Of a stretch of 15,814 nucleotides of DNA, positions 6,626 through 13,638 are shown in pieces. This DNA is from Chloroflexota bacterium (GTDB taxonomy: Bacteria; Chloroflexota; Dormibacteria; Dormibacterales; Dormibacteraceae), in contig VBJR01000014.1 in NCBI GenBank assembly GCA_005880175.1, forward strand, positions 7,029-22,842, in the 5' to 3' direction. A program made the translations under genes and the position numbers. A model generated the notes under the pieces. The model ran no database searches, was not told the DNA's origin, and saw nothing but the letters and a program-made list of their open reading frames with translations. Every line of letters begins with the position of its first letter. Within the stretch, counting starts at the first letter, position 1.

Positions 6626-7461
6626 TCCGCGTCGAGCTGGCCAAGCAGTGCCGGCGCGCCCGCGGCTGGGTGACCCTGGGCGTGATGGCGGCGGTGCCGG
6701 CGCTGCTGACGGGGGTGATCGGGCTGACCCGGCCGGCGATCCCCGAGCGGGTCGGGAGCTGGGGCTCGGTGGTGACGAGCACGTCGGGCCTGACGATGCC
6801 GCTGATCGCCCTGAGCGCGATGCAGCTGTTCCTGCTCCCGCTGGCGGTGGCGGTGTTCGCGGGCGAGGCGGTGGCCGGCGAGGCCGCGTGGGGATCGCTG
6901 CGGTACGTGCTGGCGCGGCCCCGCTCGCGCTCGCGGGTGCTGGCGGCCAAGGCGGGGGTGGCGGCGGCGTTCTCGGCGGCGGCCGTCGCCGTGGCGGGCG
7001 GATCGGCGGTGCTGACAGGCGTGGCGGCGTTTGGCTGGATGCCGCTGACCGTGCTCGACCTGCAGCACACGACCGTGTTCGCCTACGCGGTGGCGACGTT
7101 CGCGCCGGGCGAGGCCCTGGGCCGGGTGGCGCTGGGGGCCGGGATGGTCGCGGCGGGCCTGGCGAGCACGTTCGCGTTCACGCTGCTGCTCTCGACGCTG
7201 ACGGCGAGTCCGTTCGCGGCGGTGGCGGGGGGCGTGGGCCTGGGCCTGGTCTCGCGGGCGCTGGACAACGTCGCGGGACTGCACGCCCTGGGGCCGTGGC
7301 TGCCGCTGACCGACGCCGGGAGCACCCTGTGGACGGGGCTGTTCCTCAGCCCCGTCCAGCTCGACGGCCTGGCCCAGCAGGCGCTGGTGCAGGCGGCCTA
7401 TGTGGCGCTGTTCCTGGCCGCCGCGTGGCTCCGGTTCACCCGCGCCGACGTCCTGGCCTGA
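6622..7461 (+). CDS. ABC-2-type transporter permease, second paralogue
   Basis: A 279-residue membrane protein, exactly the length of the preceding permease and clearly its paralogue. It starts MIRVELAKQCRRARGW and repeats AVFAGEAVAGEAAWGSLRYVL, the phased hydrophobic segments, APGEALGRVALG and the C-terminal RFTRADVLA (RRDVLS in the first). The pair probably forms a heterodimeric channel driven by the upstream ATPase. Its GTG start overlaps the previous stop as GTGA. A longer open frame back to 6493 is only the shadow of the first permease. The gene ends 27 nt from the end of the convergent peptidase gene, with no clear terminator hairpin between them. Confidence 0.85.
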   Translation: MIRVELAKQCRRARGWVTLGVMAAVPALLTGVIGLTRPAIPERVGSWGSVVTSTSGLTMPLIALSAMQLFLLPLAVAVFAGEAVAGEAAWGSLRYVLARPRSRSRVLAAKAGVAAAFSAAAVAVAGGSAVLTGVAAFGWMPLTVLDLQHTTVFAYAVATFAPGEALGRVALGAGMVAAGLASTFAFTLLLSTLTASPFAAVAGGVGLGLVSRALDNVAGLHALGPWLPLTDAGSTLWTGLFLSPVQLDGLAQQALVQAAYVALFLAAAWLRFTRADVLA

Positions 7462-7488
7462 ACCACACCGCCCACCTCGCTTCGGGCG

Positions 7489-9291
7489 CTACCCCAGCAG
7501 CCGCTCCAGGCGGTCGACGTACCGGGCGAGCGCGGCGAAGCCGCGGTCCAGCGGCTCGCGGGTCGTCATGTCCACGCCGGCCAGGCGCAGGGCGTCGAGC
7601 GGGTACATCGAGCCGCCCGCCGCCAGGAACCGCCGGTACCGCTCCGCGGCCGGCGGTCCCTCCGCCAGCACGCCGTCGGCCAGCGCGTGCGCGGCCGCGA
7701 TCCCCGTCGAGTACTGGAACGGGTAGAAGTTCCGATACAGGTGGGACGAGAACTGGGCCCACATGATCCCCGAGCGGCGCCGGTCCAGCTCCACCTCGGG
7801 ACCGTAGGCGTCGGCCAGCAGGTCCGCCATCAGCTCCGTCAGGCCCTCCGCCGTCAGCGGCTCGCCGCGCTCCACGCGGCCGTGGATCTCGAGCTCGAAC
7901 CGGGACAGCGTGGGCATGACCAGCAGGTAGCGATGGAAGTTGCCCATCGCCTCCTCGATCAGCGCCACCTGGATCGCCGGGTCGGTCTCGCGGGCCAGGA
8001 GATGGGCGCGGACCAGCGCCTGGTTGAAGTTCGACGCGACCTCGGCGAGGAACAGGCCGTACCGCGTGTACACGTACGGCTGGGCGCGCGAGCTGTTCAG
8101 GTTGTGCATCGAGTGGCCGAGCTCGTGCGCCAGCGTGCTCATGCCCTGGAGGCTGTCGCCGAAGCTCATGAAGATGAACGGGCGCGTGTCCGGCCGCCCC
8201 AGCGAGAACGCGCCCTGGCGCTTGCCGCGGTTCGGGTAGACGTCGACCCACCGCTCCTCCAGCACGCCCCGGCGCAGGTCCGCGACGTAGTCCTCGCCCA
8301 ACGGGGCCATGCCCTCAGAGATCCACTCGACCGCCCGCTGGAAATCGACCAGCACCGGGCGCGCCAGCGGCGCCCGCGCGTCGAACTCACGCATGACGTC
8401 CAGCCCCAGCGCCCGCCGCCGCAGCCGCCAGTAGCGGTGCCACGTCCCGACGTTGTCGCGGAACGCGTCGATCACGTCGTGGAAGACCTGGGTCGGGATG
8501 TGCGACGGCGTCAGCGCCGCGTCCAGCGAGTCGCGGTAGCGGCGGGCGCGGAGCAGGAAGACGTCGCGCTTGATGCCCGTCGCCAGGCACGCGGCCATGG
8601 TCCGGGACCCGTGCAGGTGCGCGTCCGTGTAGCTCTCCCACGCCGAGCGCCGGAGCTCGCGGTCGGGGCTGCCGAGCAGCTCCTGGTACACGCCGTGCGC
8701 GACCTCGTGCTGGCGGCCTTCCGAGTCCACCGCGGGGGCGAAGCGGAGCTCCGCGTTGGCGAGGACCCCGTGCACGGAGGCGGCGCTGTCCAGCGGCTCG
8801 GCCGCCAGCCCCAGGACCTCCTCGACCTCGGCCGACCGGACGTGTGCCGCGCGGATGGCCAGGCGGTCCACCCAGTGCGCGTAGACGGCCAGCGGCTCGT
8901 GCTCGGCCACCCACCGGCGCAGCGTCTCGACGCCAGCGGCCAGCAGCTCGGGCTCCACGAACGCGAGCGCGGCCTGCGCCTGCGATCCGACGCTGCGGGC
9001 CTGGTCCGAGAGCGCGGCCGCGACCTCGTCCGACGCGTCCACGGAGGACCGCATCATCGAGTAGACGGCGATCCGGTCCAGCCCGCGCGACACCCGCTCG
9101 GACGCGTCCAGGAACGCCGCGAGCGTGGCCGGTCCGTCGCCCAGCCGGCCTCGGAAGCGCTCGATGTCGAGCAGCAGCTCGTGCACCCTGGCGAGCTCGG
9201 CCGTGAACGCGGCATCGCTGGGAAACACGCTCTCGACGTCCCACGTGTGCTCGACCGGGATCTCGGCCCGCGCGCGCAGGGTCGTGGCCAT
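7489..9291 (-). CDS. pepF: Oligoendopeptidase F (M3B family)
   Basis: A complete 600-residue cytosolic zinc metallopeptidase that cleaves short peptides, for peptide recycling or turnover of signal and regulatory peptides. The N-terminal helical M3 domain (about 15-200) opens with EHTWDVESVFPSD. The catalytic domain contains HELGH (389-393) with zinc ligands His389 and His393, catalytic Glu390 and third ligand Glu417 (FLAEVAS). PFIFMSFGDSLQGMSTLAHELGHSMH is cut here to its key residues; RNFYPFQYSTG (520-530) carries the Tyr residues that shape the active site. Length matches the family (about 600). ATG 9291 has GGAGG with a 7-nt spacer. It is a single gene with no visible link to its neighbours. 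No convincing promoter hexamer pair is seen upstream. Confidence 0.95.
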   Translation of the reverse strand: MATTLRARAEIPVEHTWDVESVFPSDAAFTAELARVHELLLDIERFRGRLGDGPATLAAFLDASERVSRGLDRIAVYSMMRSSVDASDEVAAALSDQARSVGSQAQAALAFVEPELLAAGVETLRRWVAEHEPLAVYAHWVDRLAIRAAHVRSAEVEEVLGLAAEPLDSAASVHGVLANAELRFAPAVDSEGRQHEVAHGVYQELLGSPDRELRRSAWESYTDAHLHGSRTMAACLATGIKRDVFLLRARRYRDSLDAALTPSHIPTQVFHDVIDAFRDNVGTWHRYWRLRRRALGLDVMREFDARAPLARPVLVDFQRAVEWISEGMAPLGEDYVADLRRGVLEERWVDVYPNRGKRQGAFSLGRPDTRPFIFMSFGDSLQGMSTLAHELGHSMHNLNSSRAQPYVYTRYGLFLAEVASNFNQALVRAHLLARETDPAIQVALIEEAMGNFHRYLLVMPTLSRFELEIHGRVERGEPLTAEGLTELMADLLADAYGPEVELDRRRSGIMWAQFSSHLYRNFYPFQYSTGIAAAHALADGVLAEGPPAAERYRRFLAAGGSMYPLDALRLAGVDMTTREPLDRGFAALARYVDRLERLLG

Positions 9292-9298
9292 CTCCTCT

Positions 9299-9303
9299 CC
9301 TCC
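9299..9303 (-). promoter_or_regulatory. Shine-Dalgarno of the oligoendopeptidase gene
   Basis: GGAGG on the minus strand with 7 nt to ATG 9291; it fixes the start. Confidence 0.65.
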
Positions 9304-9424
9304 TCGCTGACGGTTGGAACCCGTACCTAAGAGGGGAATTCTGGACCAACCCGGAGGCGAGAATCACGCGGCGCTCTCAGCGCCCCTCCGGAGCACCGTG
9401 GCGGCGACCGCGCGACGCGGACCG

Positions 9425-9457
9425 ATGTGCGGTTCTCGTGACGCGAGAACCGCACAT
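9425..9457 (-). terminator. Long perfect hairpin after the lipase gene
   Basis: A 14-bp perfect stem, ATGTGCGGTTCTCG (9425-9438) with its complement at 9444-9457, closes a 5-nt loop. It lies 18 nt past the lipase stop on the minus strand, so a terminator is the simplest reading. No U-tract follows. It also lies 130 nt upstream of the oligoendopeptidase start, insulating that gene. Confidence 0.65.
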
Positions 9458-9474
9458 GCGGGCCGCCGGGGCGC

Positions 9475-10222
9475 TCAGAGCGTCAGCAGGAACACCGTGC
9501 AGCCGGGAGGGGCCACGCGCGGGTCGAGCGCGTTCTGGACCCACCCGATCGCGTTCGGGTCGTTGATGATGTTGAGGTGGCCGGTGAAGTCGGCCGCGCA
9601 GTGGTTCTGCAGCAGGATGTTCGTCACGGCCGAACCCGACAGGAACGCCGACGTGAACGGCGTCACGACCTCGTCGAACCGCGACTCGATGACCGTGTAC
9701 CGGACGCCCGCGACGGTGTCACCGCCCGCGTTCAGCCGCGTCAGGAACGCCGATCCCGCCAGCTGCTCCACGCACGCGTCGCAGCCCACCGCACCGGCCA
9801 GCGCGCCGGCCAGGTTCTGCAGGCCGTCCAGCGTCGTGCCGTGGTTCGACGGCGCCAGTCCGACCAGCCGGTCCACCTTCCCCGCGCCGTTCAGGAACTT
9901 CGTGTAGTACCGCGGCATCATGCCGCCCTGCGAGTGACCGACGAGGTCCACCTTCGCGGCGCCCGTCGCGGACAGCACGCGGTCCACGAACGCCGACAGC
10001 TGCGCCGCCGCGTCCTCGATCGGCGCCGTCCCGCACACGAGCTGCTGGCCGGCCTGGCAGCCGTAGTTCAGCGCGAACACGCAGTAGCCGGCGCCCGACA
10101 GCTGCGGCGACAGCACGCCGAAGTCGCTCGCGTTGCCGAACGTGCCATGCACCAGCACGACCGGGAACGGATGGGCCTGCGGCGAGCACGCCGACGAGCA
10201 GGCGGAAACGCATGCTGCGCAT
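9475..10222 (-). CDS. Secreted class-2 lipase/esterase with an N-terminal frame break
   Basis: An alpha/beta hydrolase of the actinobacterial class-2 lipase type, normally exported to hydrolyse extracellular esters. The body reads HPFPVVLVHGTFGN (oxyanion loop HG), LNYGC, the nucleophile elbow GHSQGG, then SRFDEVVTP (catalytic Asp) and DFTGHLNI (catalytic His), so the catalytic triad is present. Cysteines suggest disulfides. The start is odd. The well-placed GGGGAGAGAG site serves ATG 10222, which encodes a signal-like MRSMRFRLLVGVLAA in a different frame from the body. The body's own frame reaches only a GTG at 10236, overlapping that Shine-Dalgarno and giving no signal peptide. Relatives carry several tens of residues between signal and HP-VVLVHG, so a small out-of-frame deletion near 10165-10190 is likely, real or from assembly. 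As written, the protein would not be exported. Confidence 0.8.
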
Positions 10223-10224
10223 GA

Positions 10225-10234
10225 CTCTCTCCCC
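10225..10234 (-). promoter_or_regulatory. Shine-Dalgarno of the lipase gene
   Basis: GGGGAGAGAG on the minus strand. Its GGGGAG core lies 6 nt from ATG 10222, supporting that ATG, in the signal-peptide frame, as the original start. Confidence 0.6.
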
Positions 10235-10288
10235 ACGGTGTTTCAGAGCCCCGGGTCTGATACCGGAGCGTACCGACGACCTGCCGCG

Positions 10289-10317
10289 AGCTTACGAGCG
10301 GCCCGCGACCGCGTCAA
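10289..10317 (-). promoter_or_regulatory. Lipase promoter
   Basis: On the minus strand TTGACG (10317-10312) and TAAGCT (10294-10289) are exactly 17 nt apart, a near-consensus housekeeping promoter. It lies directly after the stop of the upstream isomerase gene, leaving a leader of about 60 nt, and makes the lipase independent of the catabolic operon. Confidence 0.65.
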
Positions 10318-10326
10318 ATCCGCTGT

Positions 10327-11157
10327 TCACACCACGGCAAGGAAGCGCCGCGTCAGCAGCGCCAGCACGTCGTCGCCCGGCGCGTCGCGCAGCGCCTGGT
10401 TGAAGATCTCGACCTCGATCGGGCCCTCGTAGCCGGCCGCCTCCACCACCCCGCGCAGGCGCCGCAGGTCGATCACCCCGTCGCCCATCATCCCTCGGCC
10501 GAGCAGCACGTCCGGCGGCGGCACGATCCAGTCCGACACGTGGTAGCCGAGGATGCGGTCCCCGGCCCGCGCCACCTGCGCCTCGACCGCCGGGTCCCAC
10601 CACACGTGGTACACGTCCACCACGACGCCGCACCGCGAGGCCGGGAACCGCTCGGCCAGGTCCAGCGCCTCGGCCAGCGTCACGATCACCGAGCGATCGC
10701 CGGCGAACATCGGCTGCAGCAGCTCGATCGCGAGCCGCACCGAGCACGCCGCCGCCCGCTCCATCGTCGCCGCCACCCCCTCGGCCACCATCGCCCGGGC
10801 GCCCGGCAGGTCGCGGTCCGGCGCCGGCCCGCAGACCAGCACGAGCACGTCCGTGCCCAGCTCGGCCGCCTCCTCCACGGCGCGCAGGTTGTCCTCGATC
10901 CGGGCCCGTCGCTCGGCCGGCGTCGCCGCCGGGAACCAGCCCCCCCGGCACAGGCTCGAGACGCGCAGCCCGGCGTCGCGGATCAGCCGGGCGCTGGCCG
11001 CCAGACCATGCTCCGCCACCTTGTGCCGCCACGGCCCGATCCAGCCGATGCCGTGACGCGCGCAGCCCTCGACCGCCTGGCGCAGGCTCCACTGCTCGAC
11101 CGTCGCCTGGTTCAGGCTCAGCCGCGCCAGGCCGACGCCGCCGGGGCCGCCGCCCAC
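10327..11157 (-). CDS. Sugar phosphate isomerase/epimerase-family TIM barrel
   Basis: A 276-residue xylose-isomerase-like TIM barrel (AP_endonuc_2 fold), a cytosolic metal-dependent isomerase/epimerase, often acting on keto-sugars or inositol derivatives. The barrel opens at RLSLNQATVEQWSLRQAVEGC (about 12-32, abridged). Probable metal ligands are E145 (LAIELLQPM), D181 and H184 (VVDVYHVWWD), H206 (GYHVSDW) and E248/E250 (IEVEIFN). GMMGDGVIDL (222-231) matches the conserved G-x-G-x-I-D loop. The GTG start follows the DUF993 stop without a gap (TGAGTG). The first ten residues are Gly-rich and the true start could be slightly downstream, near ARLSLN. It is the last gene of a three-gene operon with DUF993 and Gfo/Idh/MocA proteins, which points to a carbohydrate or polyol pathway; the substrate is unknown. 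Confidence 0.88.
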   Translation of the reverse strand: MGGGPGGVGLARLSLNQATVEQWSLRQAVEGCARHGIGWIGPWRHKVAEHGLAASARLIRDAGLRVSSLCRGGWFPAATPAERRARIEDNLRAVEEAAELGTDVLVLVCGPAPDRDLPGARAMVAEGVAATMERAAACSVRLAIELLQPMFAGDRSVIVTLAEALDLAERFPASRCGVVVDVYHVWWDPAVEAQVARAGDRILGYHVSDWIVPPPDVLLGRGMMGDGVIDLRRLRGVVEAAGYEGPIEVEIFNQALRDAPGDDVLALLTRRFLAVV

Positions 11158-12315
11158 TCAGTCCACGCCGGCGAGCGCCAGCACCGGCCGCACCCGGGCC
11201 ACCGCCAGCTCCGGGTCGGCGAGCAGGCCCGCCCGATCCGCGAGGCGGAGCAGCTCGGCCAGGTGGAGCACCGAGCGCGCGCTCTCCAGCCCGCCCAGCA
11301 GGTGGAAGTGGCGCTGATGGCCGTTGAGGTAGGCCAGGAACACCAGGCCCGCCTTGTAGTGATACGTGGGCGCCCGGAAGACGTGCCGGCTGAGCGGGAC
11401 CGTCGGCGCCAGCAGCGCCGCGAAGCGGGCCCGGTCGCCCGCGTCGAGCGCCTGCAGCGCCGCCGACGCCGCGGGGGCGATGCCGTCGAAGATGCCCAGG
11501 AGCGCGTCGCTGTGGCCGCGATCGTCGCCCGCCATCAGCTCGGCGAAGTTGAAGTCGTCGCCGGTGTACATGCGCACGCCCGCCGGCAGGCGGCGGCGCA
11601 TCTCGACCTCCAGCACCGCGTCGAGCATCGACACCTTGACGCCGACGACGCGGTCCGCGTGCTCCGCCATCACGGCCAGGCAGACCTCCATCGCGGCGCG
11701 CGGGTCGTCGTGCCCCCAGTAGCCGGCGAGCGCGGGATCGAACATCGGGCCCAGCCAGTGGATCAGCGCCGGCCGCCGCAGGCCCGACAGGACGCGGCCG
11801 TACACGCGCGCGTAGTCGTCGGGCCCGGCGGCGATCCGGGCCAGCTCGCGGCTGGCCATCAGCACGACGTCGCCCCCCGCCGCCTCGACCGCCTCGCACT
11901 GCAGCTCGTACGCGGCGACCACGTCGTCGAGGCCGCGCGCCGCGCCCGGCGCGAGGTGGTCGGTGCCCACGCCGGAGGCGACCCGGCCGCCCGCCGCGCG
12001 GGCCTCCCGCACGGAGCGCTCGATCAGCTCCCGCGCCTCGGGCCAGCCCAGGCCCATGCCCCGCTGCGCCGTGTCCATCGCCTCCGCGACGCCGAGGCCC
12101 CACGACCAGACGTGGCGGCGGAACGCCAGCGTCGCCTCCCAGTCGATGCGAGGCGGGTCGGCCAGGGGGTCCACCACGACGTGCACCGCCGCCAGGGCCT
12201 GGCGGCACGCGGGCGGCGCGGCCGGGCGCGAGAAGTCGCCGGGCGCGCCCAGCGCGTAGCGCTCCAGCGTGCCGTCGGGGAGCGGCAGCCGGACGGCGGC
12301 GCCGACCGTGCTCAC
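11158..12315 (-). CDS. DUF993 family protein (dihydrodipicolinate synthase/aldolase-like TIM barrel)
   Basis: A 385-residue protein recognised as DUF993, related to the class I aldolase/dihydrodipicolinate synthase superfamily. The barrel runs from about 45 to 340. VVGVKVSMLD (223-232) places K227 where DapA-type enzymes carry the Schiff-base lysine. YTGDDFNFAELMAGDD (250-265), IHWLGPMFDP (185-194) and TYHYKAG (317-323) are conserved-looking active-site loops. It probably cleaves or condenses a keto-acid or keto-sugar; no member I can name has a firmly known substrate. The GTG start overlaps the stop of the Gfo/Idh gene (GTGA). The frame is open further upstream to 13257, but only as a shadow of that gene. 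Its stop abuts the isomerase start. Confidence 0.87.
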   Translation of the reverse strand: MSTVGAAVRLPLPDGTLERYALGAPGDFSRPAAPPACRQALAAVHVVVDPLADPPRIDWEATLAFRRHVWSWGLGVAEAMDTAQRGMGLGWPEARELIERSVREARAAGGRVASGVGTDHLAPGAARGLDDVVAAYELQCEAVEAAGGDVVLMASRELARIAAGPDDYARVYGRVLSGLRRPALIHWLGPMFDPALAGYWGHDDPRAAMEVCLAVMAEHADRVVGVKVSMLDAVLEVEMRRRLPAGVRMYTGDDFNFAELMAGDDRGHSDALLGIFDGIAPAASAALQALDAGDRARFAALLAPTVPLSRHVFRAPTYHYKAGLVFLAYLNGHQRHFHLLGGLESARSVLHLAELLRLADRAGLLADPELAVARVRPVLALAGVD

Positions 12316-13454
12316 GGGATGAGCTCCGGCAGGTCCACCCAGCGCCGCTCGCGCCACGACCGGAGGCCGGCCTCCGCCAGCTGGACGCCCTTGGCCCCCT
12401 CCAGCAGCGTCCACGGGAACGGGTCCCCGCATCCCACGTGGCGCAGGAACATCTCCCACTGCACCTTGAAGCCGTTCTCGAACCGCTGGTTGTCCGGGAC
12501 CTCCTGCCACCCCGCCCGGTAGTCGATCTCGCGGGGCACGTCCGGGTTCCACGTCGGCCGCGGCGTCGCGGCGCGGTGCTGGACCCGGCAGTCGCGCAGG
12601 CCCGCCACCGCGCTGCCCTCGGTGCCGTCCACCTGGAGCGTCAGCAGGTCGTCGCGCAGCACGCGGACCACCCACGACGAGTTGATCTGGGCGATCGCGC
12701 CGCCCTCCAGCTCGAACGTGGCGAACGCCGCGTCCTCGGCCGTGCACGCATACGGCTGGCCGCGCTCGTCCACGCGCTCCGGGATGTGGGTCACGCCCAC
12801 CGCCGACACCGACCGCACCGGCGCGACCACCTCGTCGAGGACGTACCGCCAGTGGCAGAACATGTCCAGGATGATCCCGCCGCCGTCCTCGGCCCGGTAG
12901 TTCCAGGAGGGCCGCTGCGAGGGCTGCCAGTCGCCCTCGAAGACCCAGTAGCCGAACTCGCCGCGGACGGCCAGGATGCGCCCGAAGAAGCCGCCGTCGC
13001 GGAGCCGCCGCAGCTTGAGGAGCCCGGGCAGGAACAGCTTGTCCTGCACCACCCCGTGCTTGACGCCGGCGGCCTGGGCCAGGCGCGCCAGCTCCAGCGC
13101 CTCGCCCAGGTCGCCGGCGACCGGCTTCTCGCAGTACACGTGCTTGCCGGCCGCGATCGCGGCGCGCAGCGCGGGCGCCCGCTCCGACGTCACCTGCGCG
13201 TCGAAGTAGACCTGCAGCTCGGGGTCGGCGAGGCACGCGTCCAGGTCCGTGCTCCACCGCTCCAGGCCGTGGGCCTCGGCCAGGGCCCGCAGCTTGCGCT
13301 CGTTGCGGCCCACCAGCACCGGCTCCGGCCAGATCACCTCGCCCTCGCCGACCGGCACGCCGCCCTGCTCGCGGATGGCGAGGATCGAGCGGACCAGGTG
13401 CTGGTTGGTCCCCATCCGTCCGGTGACGCCGTTCATGACGATTCCGAGCTTCAT
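12312..13454 (-). CDS. Gfo/Idh/MocA family NAD(P)-dependent oxidoreductase
   Basis: A 380-residue oxidoreductase. The N-terminal Rossmann fold has an unusual nucleotide loop, MNGVTGRMGTNQHL (7-20), resembling the GxxGRMG loop of dihydrodipicolinate reductase. CEKP (108-111) is the family hallmark with catalytic Lys110. GGGIILDMFCHW (191-202) supplies Asp197 and His201 of the C-terminal catalytic pair. The C-terminal alpha/beta domain ends in a typical helix (EGAKGVQLAEAGLRSW). Such enzymes oxidise or reduce a sugar or polyol hydroxyl, often making a 3-keto intermediate for later isomerase and aldolase steps, which suits the two following genes. ATG 13454 has AAGGA 5 nt upstream. It is the promoter-proximal gene of the trio and diverges from a lipoprotein gene. 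Confidence 0.92.
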   Translation of the reverse strand: MKLGIVMNGVTGRMGTNQHLVRSILAIREQGGVPVGEGEVIWPEPVLVGRNERKLRALAEAHGLERWSTDLDACLADPELQVYFDAQVTSERAPALRAAIAAGKHVYCEKPVAGDLGEALELARLAQAAGVKHGVVQDKLFLPGLLKLRRLRDGGFFGRILAVRGEFGYWVFEGDWQPSQRPSWNYRAEDGGGIILDMFCHWRYVLDEVVAPVRSVSAVGVTHIPERVDERGQPYACTAEDAAFATFELEGGAIAQINSSWVVRVLRDDLLTLQVDGTEGSAVAGLRDCRVQHRAATPRPTWNPDVPREIDYRAGWQEVPDNQRFENGFKVQWEMFLRHVGCGDPFPWTLLEGAKGVQLAEAGLRSWRERRWVDLPELIP

Positions 13455-13459
13455 AGAAA

Positions 13460-13464
13460 TCCTT
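13460..13464 (-). promoter_or_regulatory. Shine-Dalgarno of the Gfo/Idh/MocA gene
   Basis: AAGGA on the minus strand, 5 nt before ATG 13454. Confidence 0.6.
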
Positions 13465-13471
13465 TTCTACC

Positions 13472-13498
13472 GGATTTTAGACGATTGATTCCCAATCC
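13472..13498 (-). promoter_or_regulatory. Putative promoter/operator region of the catabolic trio
   Basis: This is an AT-rich island in an otherwise GC-rich region. On the minus strand TAAAAT (13479-13474) is a near-consensus -10, about 20 nt before ATG 13454, but no -35 match sits at the right distance, suggesting activator dependence. Just upstream is the inverted repeat GATTG-N5-CAATC (13483-13497), nested in GGATT (13472-13476)/AATCC (13494-13498). The repeats are visible; operator function is inferred from position. Confidence 0.4.
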
Positions 13499-13638
13499 GC
13501 CGACGTGTGGGAGCCGTGATGGCGCTGGTGATCTATCCGGGTGAGCTGAAGCACGAAGGCACGAAACTCACTGAGGATGCGCCCAAGCGGCGGACAAAGG
13601 ATCGCCGCGCGGGCGCCGCGATCCCGATCCGTGGCAAG

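Noticed and set aside
7687..9330. A 547-residue plus-strand open frame over the peptidase gene.
   Set aside because: It is His/Arg/Gln-rich antisense of a complete oligoendopeptidase F with an intact HELGH motif.
10292..12208. A 638-residue minus-strand open frame.
   Set aside because: Its composition is Arg/Gly/Ala-rich with no domain, and it overlaps two recognisable enzymes. It is a high-GC shadow frame.
12316..13257. An N-terminal extension of the DUF993 protein in the same frame.
   Set aside because: It lies entirely inside the Gfo/Idh/MocA gene in another frame and is Arg/Gly-rich; the GTGA junction gives a family-length protein.
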